64,000 bases of DNA, taken from NCBI GenBank assembly GCA_032433765.1, contig JAVIAB010000051.1, positions 49,269,986 to 49,333,985 of the forward strand, in the 5' to 3' direction. Below are positions 1 through 11,982 of this stretch, in pieces. Source of the stretch: Megaustenia siamemsis. Lineage: Eukaryota > Mollusca > Gastropoda > Stylommatophora > Ariophantidae. The position numbers were made by a program, and so were the translations under genes. Under the pieces are notes generated by a model that worked only from the letters and a program-made list of their open reading frames with translations, was not told where the DNA came from and did not search any database. How positions within the stretch are numbered: the stretch's first letter is position 1; every line of letters begins with the position of its first letter.

Positions 1-625
1 AAAATTGTTCATGGTTTTAAGAATCAATCTACATATTTATCTAACACATAACATATTATATATGAGTATTTAGATAATTGAACAAGGTATTAGATTTCAC
101 CAATATCCAGATGATACAAGACATGTAAAACAAATATGGTCTGATGGCGTTCACACTAATAAAATTGAGCGTGGCGCACTATGCGGTTGAACTTAATCAA
201 CCGAAATGGAAATGGTGCACCATGCGGCGGAACATACGGAAAGAGTTAAGGAAGAAAAAATAGATTTCAATTTATTTAATTGTCACTGAACTTTGAAAAA
301 ACTTGTTATAACAGCTATAGTGCACATGGTTTTATTGGAAAGTTTCTAAACAATAATTACCTTTATGTAAACCTGTAATTTTTTCTAGACATTTCTGGGA
401 ACTTTCTGACAGCCTCTTATATTCTTTTAAACATATTTGCTGAGTTATTTATGTTCAGGGAGCAGCAATTTTCAGAATGAAGAGAAATTACATTCTCTTT
501 CAACACAGTAACAAACTTGTTCCACATATTAATAGGCATATGTTAATTTTATTTGGTAAAGTTATGAATTGATATATTATATACACCATAGTCTTGTATG
601 TTTATGTGTACCTAAACTTCTACAG
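1..625 (+). other. Intron upstream of CCDC124 exon
   Basis: No coding sequence is recognised here. The stretch ends in a pyrimidine-containing acceptor (aaacttctacag) directly before the penultimate CCDC124 coding exon, so at least its right part is intron. The N-terminal exons of the gene must lie left of the window. Confidence 0.6.
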
Positions 626-743
626 CTGCTAAGGCAAGAGAGAAGCTTTCCCATGATGAGATTCCATTGGAAGAGAATATCAACAAGTTAGATATAGATG
701 GAGATGAAGCTAGAACAGTGGAAGATGCAATCTCTATGTTGAG
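626..743 (+). CDS. CCDC124: CCDC124, penultimate coding exon
   Basis: This 118-nt internal exon is bounded by an acceptor (tctacag) and a good donor (gag|gtaagac). It enters in mid codon and ends after two bases of a Ser codon. The translation contains PLEENINKL followed by EARTVEDAISML, the conserved stretch just before the C-terminal domain of CCDC124. CCDC124 (yeast Lso2 relative) is a small coiled-coil protein that binds the ribosome and, in animals, also acts at the midbody. Human CCDC124 has a closely similar PLEEN...ARTxEDAI segment. The exon joins in frame to 1206-1416. The first two-thirds of the protein, including the charged coiled coil, is encoded upstream of the window. Confidence 0.93.
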
Positions 744-1205
744 GTAAGACACTTCTCCTGCATTCCTCTTGCTTTTCTTAGCACAAAGGGTTGTTTCTCA
801 TATTTTCCAAGTTAAATTAGTTATATTAAAGTGCTGATATCAGTCATTGGATTATGGTAGTGGAGTTAATAATCCTTGTTGTTTTCATGACCAAAATATT
901 TTTTTTTTCTTTGCTCTTAAGTTTTTTATTGCCCAATTTAAAAAAAAAATCTTAAGCTCTTGCAAAACTGACTTCTTTGTTCTTTTCTTTGCCCATACTG
1001 TTCTGAGTATTCTTCTTTAACACTTGCATTCAAAGGCTTTTTCAGCAGAACTGTCAGTTGTCCATGTTTTCACAGCCATGTGTTGCTATGGGAAAAACAC
1101 AAGCTCTTAAAAACTTAAATATTTGCTATATCAATTCCTTACCGCATGCTGTGCAATTGCTTTAATTTATTCATAATTTTGAATTTTCTCAAACTCATGT
1201 TGCAG

Positions 1206-1416
1206 TGTTGGCGGTTTACCAGCAGCAGACAGACACCCTGAGAAGAGGATGAAGGCAGCCTATGCAGAATTTGAGGAATCAAGACTTCCAGGATTGAAAT
1301 TGGAGAATCCCAATATGCGGTTGTCACAACTAAAACAAATATTGAAAAAAGAATGGATGAAGTCACCTCTAAACCCAATGAATCAGAGAGTAGAAGCATA
1401 CAATAGTAAAACATAA
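1206..1416 (+). CDS. CCDC124: CCDC124, last coding exon
   Basis: This exon begins after the acceptor ctcatgttgcag and completes the Ser codon left open by the previous exon (AG+T). It encodes about 69 residues ending in TAA at 1414-1416. The tail contains ADRHPEKRMKAAY, then ENPNMRLSQLKQILKKEW and SPLNPMNQR. These are hallmark motifs of the CCDC124 C-terminal domain, which contacts the ribosomal intersubunit region in the family. No stops or frameshifts occur in either exon and the intron position is in frame, so this is a live host gene rather than a processed copy. The intervening intron is 744-1205 (GT-AG). Confidence 0.95.
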
Positions 1417-1674
1417 CACTAATATTATTGAATTGTGGTTAAAAACTCTTCTAAAATTGTGTTGGACATTTCAACTGCTTTTCACTTACACGTTTATTTA
1501 ACTCATTTTGAATAGTCAGGCCAGATGTTGTGCCTGGCAAATATCAGCTTTTGACTCCATGTGTCAATCATATCGGCATGCAACAGTGAGACTTAATGAG
1601 GTTCCAAGACAAATTTACAACCTACTGAAGTGAATGAACTACAAGTTGATTCTGTTTCAAAATATATAATATAT

Positions 1675-1680
1675 ATTAAA
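1675..1680 (+). promoter_or_regulatory. Possible CCDC124 poly(A) signal (ATTAAA)
   Basis: ATTAAA lies about 260 bases after the CCDC124 stop, in an AT-rich 3' UTR candidate. No AATAAA was found between the stop and the first transposon fragment at 2041. This variant hexamer is therefore the best candidate, but it could be chance in AT-rich DNA. Confidence 0.3.
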
Positions 1681-2040
1681 AATATTTTATGGTAGGACTA
1701 CTAAGCAGGATGGGAGAACAGTGTGGACAATTATTTTTATTGTATTTTTACAACAATAATCATAGACAATAGGGGCATGACGATTATAATAGCTGTACTA
1801 TGTGGCTTGGAACAGTCATAAGAAGAGAGATTGTTTGAAAGTACCAGATATCTATCAGTTCATACAATTTTCTAACAAACTTTAGTGCCTTTATTGCATT
1901 GTGTCATTTTGACACTATTTTGCCAAGCACCTTCTCACATGGATAACTCTGCCAATATATATATCTGGCAGCAGAATGAACAAAACAAATTTGTTTAATA
2001 ATGGCATTTGTTTAGCACTTTAGAACAGTTATGCCATTTA

Positions 2041-2165
2041 TGAAGGTGATGGGGAAGACATGGAATGATCTTAAAAGAATGGCAAGAAACAGAACAGCTT
2101 GGAAAGTGTTTGTTGAAGACTTATGCTCCACAGGGAGCTGAAAGGTAGAAGAAGGAGATGTTATT
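2041..2165 (+). mobile_element. LINE family D, 3' terminal fragment
   Basis: This stretch matches the 3' end of the family D copies at 27370-27480 and 55035-55100. It encodes the end of the reverse-transcriptase ORF (GKTWNDLKRMARNR) and continues into the tail that mentions 'tatgctccacagggag' and ends in an AG-rich run. It is strongly 5'-truncated. Confidence 0.75.
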
Positions 2166-2298
2166 TATAAAGTGTTTGAAAAATTAAACAGATAACTTCT
2201 TAATTTTTGCATACATAATTAATACTGCAATATTTCATAAGTATTGAATGAGTTAAACCAAAAATATATTACAATTATTATTAAGCATTATTTATTAT

Positions 2299-2527
2299 CA
2301 AAATTTTTTGGGCATATCATGAGAAGAGGAAAGTTGGAATACTTGGTTACAACTGGCAAAATTAAAAGAAAGAGAGTTCGCGGACGACAAAGAGAGAAAA
2401 TGCTGGATAGTTTGGTGTCATGGCATGGAAAACAGTCAACAACAGAACTGATATGATACACTGTAGAACGAAGATTGTGGAGGGACATGATCGCCTACGC
2501 CAACAGGTATGGCACATGATGATGATG
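2299..2527 (+). mobile_element. LINE family A2, 229-bp 3' fragment with 12-bp TSD
   Basis: The fragment encodes the degraded A2 C-terminus (FGHIMRRGKLEYLVTTGKI, then REKMLDSLVSWHGKQSTTEL) and the 3' UTR that ends in repeated GAT. The 12-base direct repeat attatttattat flanks it at 2287-2298 and 2528-2539. This shows a target-primed insertion of a 5'-truncated RTE/BovB-like element. Confidence 0.88.
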
Positions 2528-2606
2528 ATTATTTATTATACTATTATATTTATTTTTAAAATACTTTGTATAGCTAGGTATATATAGAGTTCAAAACAAA
2601 CAAATA

Positions 2607-2972
2607 AATTAGAGAAATTGCCAATCAACAACTAATATCATCAGTAATAAAGAATAGACGATAACATTTGTTGGACATATGATGAGAAGAGATAACCGAA
2701 TAACAAAGCAAACCCTCAAATGGGAAACAACAGGTAGGAGAAAAAGAGGCCAACCCAGAGAAACGTGAAGAACATTGATCAGAGAGGCAAAGGTAGCAGG
2801 AATCTACTCCCTCAATGAGATTGAGATGCTTACACAGAACAGAGACAAATGGCGACATTTGATAAAAGACCTTTGTAAGAACTGAGACTGCTAGAAAGAA
2901 AATTTTGAAACAGGGAAAGAGTATCTGGGTCTATGCCCTTTGGGCTGGTTACGGCTCGAAAGGTCGATAGAT
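2607..2972 (+). mobile_element. LINE family C, 3' fragment
   Basis: The segment matches the last part of the family C reverse transcriptase at 47829-48215. It includes the 'GHMMRRDN' and 'LTQNRDKWRHLIKD' tail segments, the 3' UTR hairpin tail ('gccctttgggctggttacggctcg') and a tagatagatt end. Several stops show decay. Confidence 0.8.
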
Positions 2973-4177
2973 AGATTATTTATTGCAATAGCAACAGCGA
3001 TCTCGCAAGCATGGAATTAGCATAAAGAAATGTAAGCTGTAACTGTATAACATTAACATTTAATAAGTTGAAAATAGGAAACAAATGAATTTTGCTAGAG
3101 TTTTAAAGTTAATGAATGAATTAAATTGTCCCAGAATATATTTATTTTTTGGTACTTATATGTATATAACTCTGCTGTTATGTGAGATGTGCAGATACAC
3201 ACTTTAATAGATATCATATGTGGAACTTTATTTAAATTTGAGTCGAATTACTGTTGCAGTGCATAAATATGTTCTCTCAAAAGATGTCATAACTCACAGG
3301 AATACTAGTGTAACCATGCAACTGGCAGGGCAGACATACAAAATTGTAGCATCATAGTTGTCATTCAAATAGCACAAGATTATTTATTAATTAAATAAGT
3401 GATATTTCAAATTTGAGAATGTTGAAGTAGTGACAATGGAAAGTTAGAGACAGAACCTCCAACACACCTGACAGTTGCATGCATCTGTGATAAGTTTGAA
3501 CACCATAGTACCCCGCATGGTGTGCACAAGGGGAGTTTTGGAAGACCTCCCATAGAACATGCCCTGCTTGCTTTGCTATTGTGTTGGAACAGTTTAAAAA
3601 TTTTCAGCAGAAGTCTTCTAAACAGTGTGCATGTGCAAACAGAAGCTAGCAGATTATAGAACTCACAGGTGACTAATATTCATCCATTGATATATGTATA
3701 AATTTAGTATTACAACTTTTATACACACTTTTCTTTTGAAGTGTGTATTCAATTTTGTTCCCTCCCTGTAATTTCTGAGATCAGTGATTCTGTTAGTAAC
3801 ATTAACACAGATGTGTGAACTAACAAGACAGGAAGGGGGATTCTGTGTTATTATGATAGGTCATCTCTTTGCTGTGTGCAGTCTTGAGTGGTCTACTGAT
3901 ACATCAATTATCTTGATAGAGGTAGAAAGATATAATTAAGATAGAAAGCCTATTAATTCTGTAAACAAGACGTTATTTTTAACTATATACTTCTATAGTT
4001 GTATACAGCCTATTTTGATGGATGGGTATTTTCAATGATTTGTTTACAATATTTGGTATCAGCTCAAAATCAGGCCTCTTATTGTTTTATTTCTACACCA
4101 TAAGATATTGTAATATTAAATACCTTCATGAATATGAATTTGTTCAATTACCAAACAATATAGCATATATTGTAATA
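2973..4177. other. No recognisable feature
   Basis: The stretch is AT-rich and has no long open frame, no tRNA-like box pairs and no similarity to the repeat families defined elsewhere in the window. Confidence 0.5.
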
Positions 4178-5466
4178 TAACTAAAGAAGTGTTGAAGCCA
4201 TGGGTGATTTTGGAATAAAAATAATAACAAAAATATTGAATATCTACAACAGCGGATATATACCAGACGACCTGCTCAAATCAATATTCATAGACATACC
4301 AAAGAAATCTGGTGCGATTGAATGCGCTGATCATCGCACAATAAGCCTTATGAGTCACGTGACTAAGATATTACTAAGAATCTTGCGAAGAGTGCAAAAC
4401 AAAATCAGTCCTGAAATTAATGATGAACAGTGGTTTAAAGGAATGAGAAATATATCATCATAAGATCTTTAGTAGAAAGAGCCATAGAGGTGAAAACAGA
4501 TCTATACCTATGTTTCATAGATTATACCAAAGCATTTGACAAAGTAAAGCACCAAGAAAGAATCAAAATTTTAGAAAGCATAAACGTAGACAGCAAAGAT
4601 CTAAGAATAATAAAGAACATGTACTGGCAACAAACAGCGGCCATAAGAACTGGAAACCAATTGGGAATGTTTCAACAAATAAAACAGGGTGTTAGACAAA
4701 GTTGTGTGCTGTCACCAGATTTGTTTAATATTTATAGTGAGATTATTTTAAGATCCATTAGGGGCATACCTGGAATAACAATTGGAGGTCATAATATAAA
4801 TAATTTAAGGTATGCTGATGATACAGTCTTAATTGCTAAGAGTGAAAATGAGTTACAAGAAATGTTGGACATTATAGTGAAAGAAAGCAAAAATAAAGGA
4901 CTCAGCCTTAATAGCAAAAAGACAGAAGTAATAGTACAACAAAGAAAAAGACATCACCTCAGTGCAAAATAAAGACAAGTGGAACAATATTAAAACAGGT
5001 AAATGAATTTAAATATTTGGAAACTTTGTTAACCTTAGACGGAAGATGTACAAAAGAGGTGAGATTCATATGGTTCAGGCAATAGGACAACAGACAGGAA
5101 AATCACTGGTGTCTGTAGAAATGTGGTTTCACAGAAGAATTTTGAGGATACCATGGACAGCTAAGAAGAGTAATGAAAATGTTCTGAAAGAGGTCAAAGC
5201 AAAAAGACAGCTAATTTTCAATATTAGGAAGAAACAATCATCATTCTTTGGCCATGTAATGAGAAGAGAACAACTGGAATATATTGTAACAACTGAAAAA
5301 ATTGAGGGACGAAGAGATAGAGGGAAGCAAAGAGAAAAAATACCAGACAGCTTAAGAGAATGGCTTGGCAGAAGGTCAGCAACAGAAATTATAAATAACT
5401 GTCGAGATCCAAAGTTGTGAAGAGACATGATCACCTACGCCAGCAGGCCCGGTACTTGATGATGAT
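4178..5466 (+). mobile_element. LINE family A1 (BovB/RTE-like), 5'-truncated, broken RT
   Basis: This copy spans most of a reverse transcriptase. Visible motifs are PKKSGAIEC..RTISLMSH (motif 1/2), [14 protein letters not shown] (motif A), [13 protein letters not shown] (motif B, with Ser where Gly is usual), [13 protein letters not shown] (motif C, catalytic Asp pair intact) and [10 protein letters not shown] (motif D). The C-terminal part reads WTAKKSNENVLKEV and FFGHVMRREQLEYIVTT. The reading frame is broken near 4440-4490, 4972 and 5000-5046, so it is not functional. The 3' end is ggcccggtacttgatgatgatg. A1 differs from A2 by its 'YASRPGT' C-terminus versus 'YANRYGT'. No endonuclease domain is left. 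Confidence 0.88.
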
Positions 5467-6507
5467 GTTTCTGCTTGTTTCTGTGTTTATCGACTATTTC
5501 TTTTAATTCTAAATAAATTTTTTCAATTCTGAATCATTTTTTGCTGTCTTCAGTATCATAACTAATTTGTCCCTTAAAACTTGATTGATTCACAATATCT
5601 AGTGACTTCTTGTTTATCGGTAATACACTTCCATACGACTGCATAGTTCTTCATTAACATTTAACACATTTCATACGATGAGCTGCAGATCGCAACTTTC
5701 TTAGCTGGCGTGCCAAGCCCAACAGCTGCAGTTGGCAGCTTTTAATTTATTTACGTTTTCACACTTATTTCTGCTAAAACCTTGTAATTCTCATTACACA
5801 CTTTTCCGAATTTGTGAATAAATTGTCCCAACAAAATGTGTTTTATATTAAATTTACTTTATTTTATCGCTACTATTTCAATTTTTCTTTTTAATTCCAA
5901 AAAACGGTGCAGGCACAGCTTGTGAAACCCCTAGGTAGGGTATGTGTTAACATTGTTTTTACACTTCAAAATATTTGACACAGCATCCATCATAAGCCAT
6001 GAAGACTGCTCATTTCATTCAGTTAGTCTGTGTGTGCTAATGTAACTGGTTCCGATACAGGTCCGGAGCAATCTAGGACAGTGTGGACATGTTAATTGTT
6101 ATATTTGATACTAGATCCATTTTGTAAGTCTTTTTGACCTGTCTCCATTGTTTGGTTGCCATTTTTTTAGTCGTCTCATATAATAAAGCTCCACATCAAA
6201 GAGGTGTGCACCAGCAGTTCTTTCTTGTGCCACGTTTTTTCAAGTGTCAATATTAATATAGGTTTTTAATGCATTTTTTGCATGCATCTTTAAAGTGCTT
6301 CTTTTTCCAACCTTGTCAGCATTTTCCTTTTTGTAGCCCCTACATAATCTTTCTAGTATTCAGTAGTGGCATACAAACTATATTGCATCCACGCAAGGGA
6401 GATTAACTCTGTCCAAAATGGCAGTATCTGGGATCTTGTCTTGCCATTTAATGTTTATCACTACTGGAAGGCTGTGCAGAAGTCATACAAATTTTTCTTT
6501 GTGCATG
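5467..6507. other. No recognisable feature
   Basis: I found no coding or repeat match in this stretch between LINE A1 and SINE-I. Confidence 0.5.
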
Positions 6508-6517
6508 TCTATACACT

Positions 6518-6781
6518 GGGAGCCGCGATAGCTCAGTGGTTAGTGAACTGGACTACAAAGGACAAGCAGTAGGGTTCTATCCCAACCGACAGCTTCCAGG
6601 TTCACCCAGCCAAAAATGGGTACCGGATTTTTGTCTGATAAAGTAAAGCGGCACGGGCGTAATACCGACCACATTACCCCAAAAATCATGTGCTGAAGGC
6701 CTGTAAAATTTATGGTCACTAACACCATATTCCCTATACGCCACTTGGCGGGACGGGGGTACTTTACTTTTTTTTTTTATA
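6518..6781 (+). mobile_element. SINE-I copy with 10-bp TSD
   Basis: The tRNA-like head contains an A box (tagctcagtggttagtg) and a diverged B box (gggttctatccc), followed by a non-tRNA body ('accgacc-acattacccc...ggtcactaacaccatattcc') and a short T-rich end. The 10-base direct repeat tctatacact flanks it at 6508-6517 and 6782-6791. Full-length relatives are at 48626-48883 and 52985-53249 (+) and at 45930-46202 (-). Such SINEs are transcribed by RNA polymerase III and mobilised by a partner LINE. Confidence 0.9.
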
Positions 6782-7056
6782 TCTATACACTATCCAGGTT
6801 TCATATGTGCATAACACTACTGGAAGTACAGAAGCTCTAGAAACTTTTAGCTTTGTCTGTATTCTGAAAACACTATGATGCCAAATGTTGTATATGATCT
6901 GCCTAAAGTGCTGGTAGCTTTGATGTGACTGTTCCTCCTCTGATGTTATCCTCATGGTCTGTCATACCATCTTAATTATAATTCTTTTAGGGTTGATAGT
7001 ATATTTTTAACTTGGTCTTGTGGATCATCAGATTTTTGTGTGCATGCCCTATTTGT

Positions 7057-8025
7057 TGATCATCATCATTGAGTGCCATCTCTGCATCAAAGGTTGGCTA
7101 CAAGGAGCGTCATTCCCCTCTGTCTCATGCTTTGATGGTGAAGGTTATCATAGGCTGACTTGTCGATCTTTTGATTTTACTTGTAGATGTTAGTCTTGGT
7201 CTGCCTCTTTTACCTTGTACTCTCCCTTCCAAGATTATTTTCAGTAGGCTGCTGTGTCTTTCCCCCCAAAGTCTCGTTTGAATTGTGTTTAGCAGTTCTT
7301 TTTTCATTTTTAGTTGTTTTAAGACTTCGTTTGTTTTCTTTTCTTTCCATCCAATTCTTCTATTAATCTACATTTCAAATACTTCAATTTTCTGTTCTGT
7401 TTTCTTGTGTAATGTCCATGTTTCTGCACCATGCGGGAATGTTGAGACGATATAAAATTTTGTTATTCTGAGTTTTAGCCCTGGCGTTATTTGTTTTGAT
7501 GTTAGTATATTTTTCATGACATTAAAATTACTTTTTGCCATTCCTTTTCTTTTGTTTATTTCAGTTGTACATTTTCCATCACTGGTTATAGTATGTCCAA
7601 GGTAATTGTAGTTCTGAACTGTCTCCAGGTCTATTCATAATTGATATCTGCTTGTAGGTTTTGTGTATAGTCTTTTTTATATTAATATCTAATCCATATT
7701 TTTTGCTTGTCATGTTTATTTCATAAAGTAATTGTTGTAGAGCTTTAGGATTTTCTCCTAGTAATACAGTATCATCAGCACATATTAGGTTATTGATTAT
7801 CTTTCCAGTGATGTTTAGTCCTGGCATCGCTGTGATGTTTTTAAAGATTTGCTCAGTCTATATAGATTGAACAAGCTTGGTGATAGGATGCACCCCTGTT
7901 TTACTCTTTTTATCTCAATAGGTGTAGAGTTCTCTTTGTTATATTTTATTATTGCTGTTTGCTCCCAGTGTAAATTACATATTAGTTGTATGTCTGTGTC
8001 ACCTAGATGTATATCTGTATTTGTT
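7057..8025 (-). mobile_element. LINE family B, antisense 3' half
   Basis: On the minus strand this copy reads from the RT motif B region near 7890 (GCILSP-like) through motif C (CADDTVLLGENP near 7755; YADD changed to CADD) and 'LQQLLYEINMTSKKYGLDINIKKT' to the family B tail and a GAT repeat end at about 7062. It aligns to 16400-17388 of the near-full-length B copy. Many stops and indels are present. The left edge is set by the catcatcat run; the right edge is approximate. Confidence 0.85.
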
Positions 8026-8659
8026 GATATGGTCCCTGTAAGATTTGTGCATGATCCTTCTATGTCATCTCACTTCCAGAGCCTGTATTCCTCTTTCCAC
8101 AGTGAGCATTCACGATTCACAGACCATATACAGTTACTCTTCATAATACATTTTTTTTTTTTTTATTGAGATGTTTTTTCAGATATAGTTTAGCTGTATC
8201 AGGGCTGTCAATGACAACACAGCTCATATATTAAAGTTGGTTGACTGTTTAAAATGCCTCCCCATTTAATGTGATTTATTTTGTCAGTGTTCCAGTTCTT
8301 GTTTATCATTAAATTAAACTAATCCACAATATACTTCTGTACAACTAAATTATTCTGCATTAACATTTGCACTAAAAGGATTTGTAGCATACAATGATTT
8401 GCTGACAGCCTTTGTAAAATAAGAGACACCAGTGATCGTCATTTAGGTAAACTTTAATAAAGCAACACATAATTAAATTTTCTGAATATTGAAAATTTGG
8501 AATCAAGACATACACACAGTATGATATACAGAATATAATCCATCCAGAGAAGTCTGTTTAGAGAGATCAGAGTTGTCTCAACTTTAAAATAAGAATTACA
8601 TGCCATGTTTTGGACATGGCTATTACTATAACATGAACATTTCAATGCTGCATATGGCT

Positions 8660-9100
8660 CATAGTGTTTTTTTTGCCATCCATCTCTATTCTTGGTGAGA
8701 TGTTTTATCTTATCTGAGTTTGGGCCTGCTAATTTTGCTTCTCTTATATTATAAGTGTTCTTAGTGTCACTCTAGGTCTTCCTCTTTTTATGTATCCTGA
8801 TGTTTCCCCATTGAACAACCTGTTTTGAAATTCTTGTTTGTTCGTTCTCAGCACATGTCTGTCTTTTCTTCATAATTGTAGATGAGATCATTTGTTGCAT
8901 GGCCATTTCTCTGATTTCTGTATTAGTCTTGAGTTCATTCCATTGTACACAGAGTATTTTTTTGGCATTTGTCTTCAAAAGCATTTTTTGATTTCCATAT
9001 TTTGTCCAAGTTTTTAAAATTTGCTGCTGCTTTTGCTTTACTGCTTCTGATCTCTTTCCTTGTTTCACCTTCTTGGTCTATACTACCATCAAAATATATA
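8660..9100 (-). mobile_element. Diverged LINE family C relative, 3' part
   Basis: The minus strand encodes KKILCVQWNELKTNTEIREM and later SKQVVQWGN, which align to the family C segment KKILGIxWNEFKTNEEIRE...KQALMWE. The divergence is much greater than between the other C copies, so this is an older or separate subfamily. Confidence 0.7.
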
Positions 9101-9136
9101 TATAGTGGTCTACTCTTTACAATGTCTGATGATTTA

Positions 9137-9158
9137 GATATATATATATATATATATT
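9137..9158. repeat. (TA)n microsatellite
   Basis: An uninterrupted run of alternating T and A, next to LINE C copies. Confidence 0.9.
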
Positions 9159-9270
9159 GCCCTCTGGTGTATTTTTATGCTATCCCTGTTTATAGCCCTT
9201 ATCTTTCAACCATAAGAGTGTGTGGTGGATATACCATTATAAAATTAACCCCAAGTGTCTCATTGTTATT

Positions 9271-9864
9271 CTATCTATTGACCTTTCGAGCTGTAGCCGA
9301 CCCATAGGGCATAGACCCAGATATTCTTTCTCCCACTTATCTAAATTTGTATTCTAGTTTTCAATCCTTGTAAAGATCTTTTATCAAATCTCACCATTTG
9401 TATCTGTTCTGTGCAAGCAACTCTATCTCATTGAGGGAGCCAATTCCTGCTGCTCTTGCCTCTCTGATCAATGTTATTCTCAGTGTCTCTCTGGGTCAGC
9501 CTCTTTTCCTCTTACCTGTTGTTTCCCACATGAGGGCTTGCTTTGCTATTTGGTTATTATCTCTCCTCATCACATGTCCAACATATGACCATCTTTTCTT
9601 GATTACTGGAGATATTAGTGGTTGATCCTCATTTGTTTTGAATTCATTCCATGCTATACCAAGTATTTTCCTTTGACATTTATTTTCAAATGCGTTCAAC
9701 TTTGCTTCTATGTCTCTTGTTGTTTTCCAGCTCTCACACGCATACATAAGGGTTGATAGTACGTTTGATTTGAATAGTCTAAGTTTTGTGTTTGTGCTAA
9801 TGAGTTTTGATTTCCACAACTTTTCAAGGCTTCTGAAAGACATTGCTGCTTAGTTATTCTGATT
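9271..9864 (-). mobile_element. LINE family C, 594-bp 3' fragment with 11-bp TSD
   Basis: The minus strand encodes the C-terminal RTE segment (FRSLEKLWKSKLISTNTK, then LSTLMYACESWK, then KILGIAWNEFKTNE and GHVMRRDNNQIAKQAL) and the conserved tail 'tatgggtcggctacagctcgaa' ending in tagatag. The 11-base repeat tcattgttatt lies at 9260-9270 and 9865-9875. The coordinates are therefore firm. Confidence 0.92.
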
Positions 9865-10059
9865 TCATTGTTATTACTACTACTGAATTTCAAATAAACA
9901 AAAACATAAATATACAACATTTGAAAACGTAAAAATGAATACCTACTATGTTTGCACAAATACAATGTATTTTTATAAGTGTAGTAACACTACTGAAATC
10001 ATTTTCTCCTGAAGGTGATCTAATAAAATGAGACATGTGGACTTGACTTAATCCCCTTG

Positions 10060-10275
10060 TTAGCCGAGAGCTATGAGCTCTTTACAGCTTAATGCCTCTC
10101 GCATGAAGGCGCAGGTTCTTCTCAGTAGTACAGCTGCAGAGTACAGTGTGCGAATTGATGGGTGGAAGAGTGGGAGTAACATGCTCTGTCGGTTTTGTAA
10201 ATGGGGACAGTGTAGTAGCAGGTGATCTACTGTCTCAGATTGAGACGTGTGTACAGATGTAAACATTGAACACAT
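10060..10275 (-). mobile_element. I/jockey-like LINE C-terminal remnant (family F)
   Basis: The minus strand holds SETVDHLLLHCPHLQNRQSM. This resembles the Cys/His 'ETVEHLLLxCP' motif that follows the RNase H domain in I- and jockey-group LINEs. Nothing upstream of it is recognisable here, so only a short remnant is supported. Confidence 0.6.
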
Positions 10276-10731
10276 AAGAATATTGTTTCCATGTATTACC
10301 CATTATCAAATGTGCCCATACCCAAGCGAAGATCTGATTATAATTTAAAGTAAAAGTTAATTTCATGCCACGTGGCACATGCGAAAAGTTGGTATAAATG
10401 CAGAGTATTTTTCAACGACCACTGGATCTGTGATACAATCCATATAAAGAGATTCTATTATTCAATGAATGCTGTCATACTGATTCTGATCTGGCAGTGA
10501 AATAATAAGGTGATCTTTCCTAATGCTAATGATGAATTAAAAATGAGAAAAAAGCAGAACCGACTGAATAGGTCTTTACTTTATCAACCTAAATATGTAT
10601 TGTGTGTTTAATGTATTTCTGAACATTTCAATTCGCTATTAAAGACAAATTATTATAAAGAAATGTTTGACAGAAAATAATATGTAGAGTGCAGACATAA
10701 ATACATTAACATATGTGTTAAAACCTGGTAC

Positions 10732-10805
10732 CCTCCAATCAATAAAATTTTGGTCTTTTGGCTCTTGAAAGTCAATGAATCCATAAGGAAATGCAAGCAA
10801 AAAAC
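10732..10805 (-). CDS. Possible isolated exon, product unknown
   Basis: On the minus strand a 74-nt segment is bounded by an acceptor-like ttataatgcag and a donor-like agg|gtacca. In the open phase it translates to FLLAFPYGFIDFQEPKDQNF then IDWR, a composition that looks protein-like rather than random AT-rich translation, and the end is in phase 0. I do not recognise the protein. The flanks are ordinary AT-rich DNA, and no matching exon was found nearby. It could equally be a chance open stretch. Confidence 0.25.
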
Positions 10806-11014
10806 CTGCATTATAACAACAAATATTTAAATGCATGGGTTATCATTAAACAATTTGTCATTATTAGACATAATATTTTTAACATTAATAATTTAAATTA
10901 GTGAGAAAGAGGAAACAACTCTGTGAATGCCTTATCAAACACAAGAAGGTAAATTTTTTATAAAATAATCATTAATTAATTCATATTTATAAAATAATCA
11001 TGAATTAGTATTTT

Positions 11015-11149
11015 ATCTATCTATTGTTCTTTTGAGCAGAAAATGGCACATAGAGCAAAAACTGTAGGCTCTCTAAGTCTGATGATCTTTCCTATTGAGT
11101 ATCAGACTTTGCACATGTCCCTTTTCTTGGTGGTCTATTTCAACACAGT
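11015..11149 (-). mobile_element. LINE family C2 3' tail fragment
   Basis: The plus-strand sequence tctatctattgttcttttgagc..gcacatagagc is the reverse of the C-type 3' tail and closely matches 19440-19500. It is interrupted on the right by the A2 insertion at 11161. Confidence 0.65.
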
Positions 11150-11160
11150 ATTAGTATTAT

Positions 11161-11673
11161 CAGGCCAAAATAGCATTTCAGAAAATGAAAAATATCTTAT
11201 GCAACAAATCTGTGTCAATCGAAATGAGAAAGAGAGTTCATCTGTGCTATATAGAACCAATTCTGACCTATGGAAGCAAATCATGGACAGTAGACAAACA
11301 AATGAAAAGTCGGTTACAGGCCACAGAGATGGGATTTCTCAGAAGAATGTTGAAAGTTCCCTGGACAGCTAAAAAGACCAATGAGGAAGTTCTCAAAGAG
11401 GCCAACACAAAAAGGCAGCTCCTAAAAAACACCAGAAAGAAAAAGTCAACATTTTTTGGGCACATCATGAGAAGAGGAAAGTTGGAATACTTGGTTACAA
11501 CTGGCAGGAAAAGGAAAGAGAGATTGTGGATGACAAAGAGAGAAAATACTGGATAGCTTGGTGTCATGGCATGGAAAACAGTCAACAACAGAACTGTTAC
11601 AATGCACTGTGGATAGAAGATTGTGGAAGGATATGATCGCCTACGCCAACCGGTATGGCATATGATGATGATG
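11161..11673 (+). mobile_element. LINE family A2, 513-bp 3' fragment with 11-bp TSD
   Basis: The copy starts in 'NIAFQKMKNILCNKS', continues through the 'LTYGSKSWTVDKQMKS' and 'VPWTAKKTNEEVLKEANTKR' segments to FFGHIMRRGKLEYL, and ends in the (GAT)n tail. The 11-base repeat attagtattat flanks it at 11150-11160 and 11674-11684. It is frameshifted near its end. Confidence 0.92.
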
Positions 11674-11982
11674 ATTAGTATTATATCACAGAAAATGTAT
11701 CCCAAGAAGGACAATGCAGAAAAACAGACCACTGCTGCCAGGCAGTAACTACAGGGAGATAAAAGGCTATGGGAGAACAGCCAGACAGCTCAACAACCCT
11801 GACCGGCATCCAGCCAAAGACAGTGTGTCAGCCATGGTGCTGGTTTAGGGGGGCAAATCAAGACAAACGCATGTATATGAGTACCAATCATGAGACTAGC
11901 TCATCTTGTATCATGATGTTGTTCTTACCCTTCCATCATGATACAGGACAAAAGACTTGAACACCAAGAAGTATATCCAGTC

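Noticed and set aside
2625..2858. Antisense open frames across LINE C, A and B copies (for example SxSPTCCFPFEGLLCYS).
   Set aside because: These frames recur wherever the same LINE tail occurs and are mirror images of the RT C-terminus.
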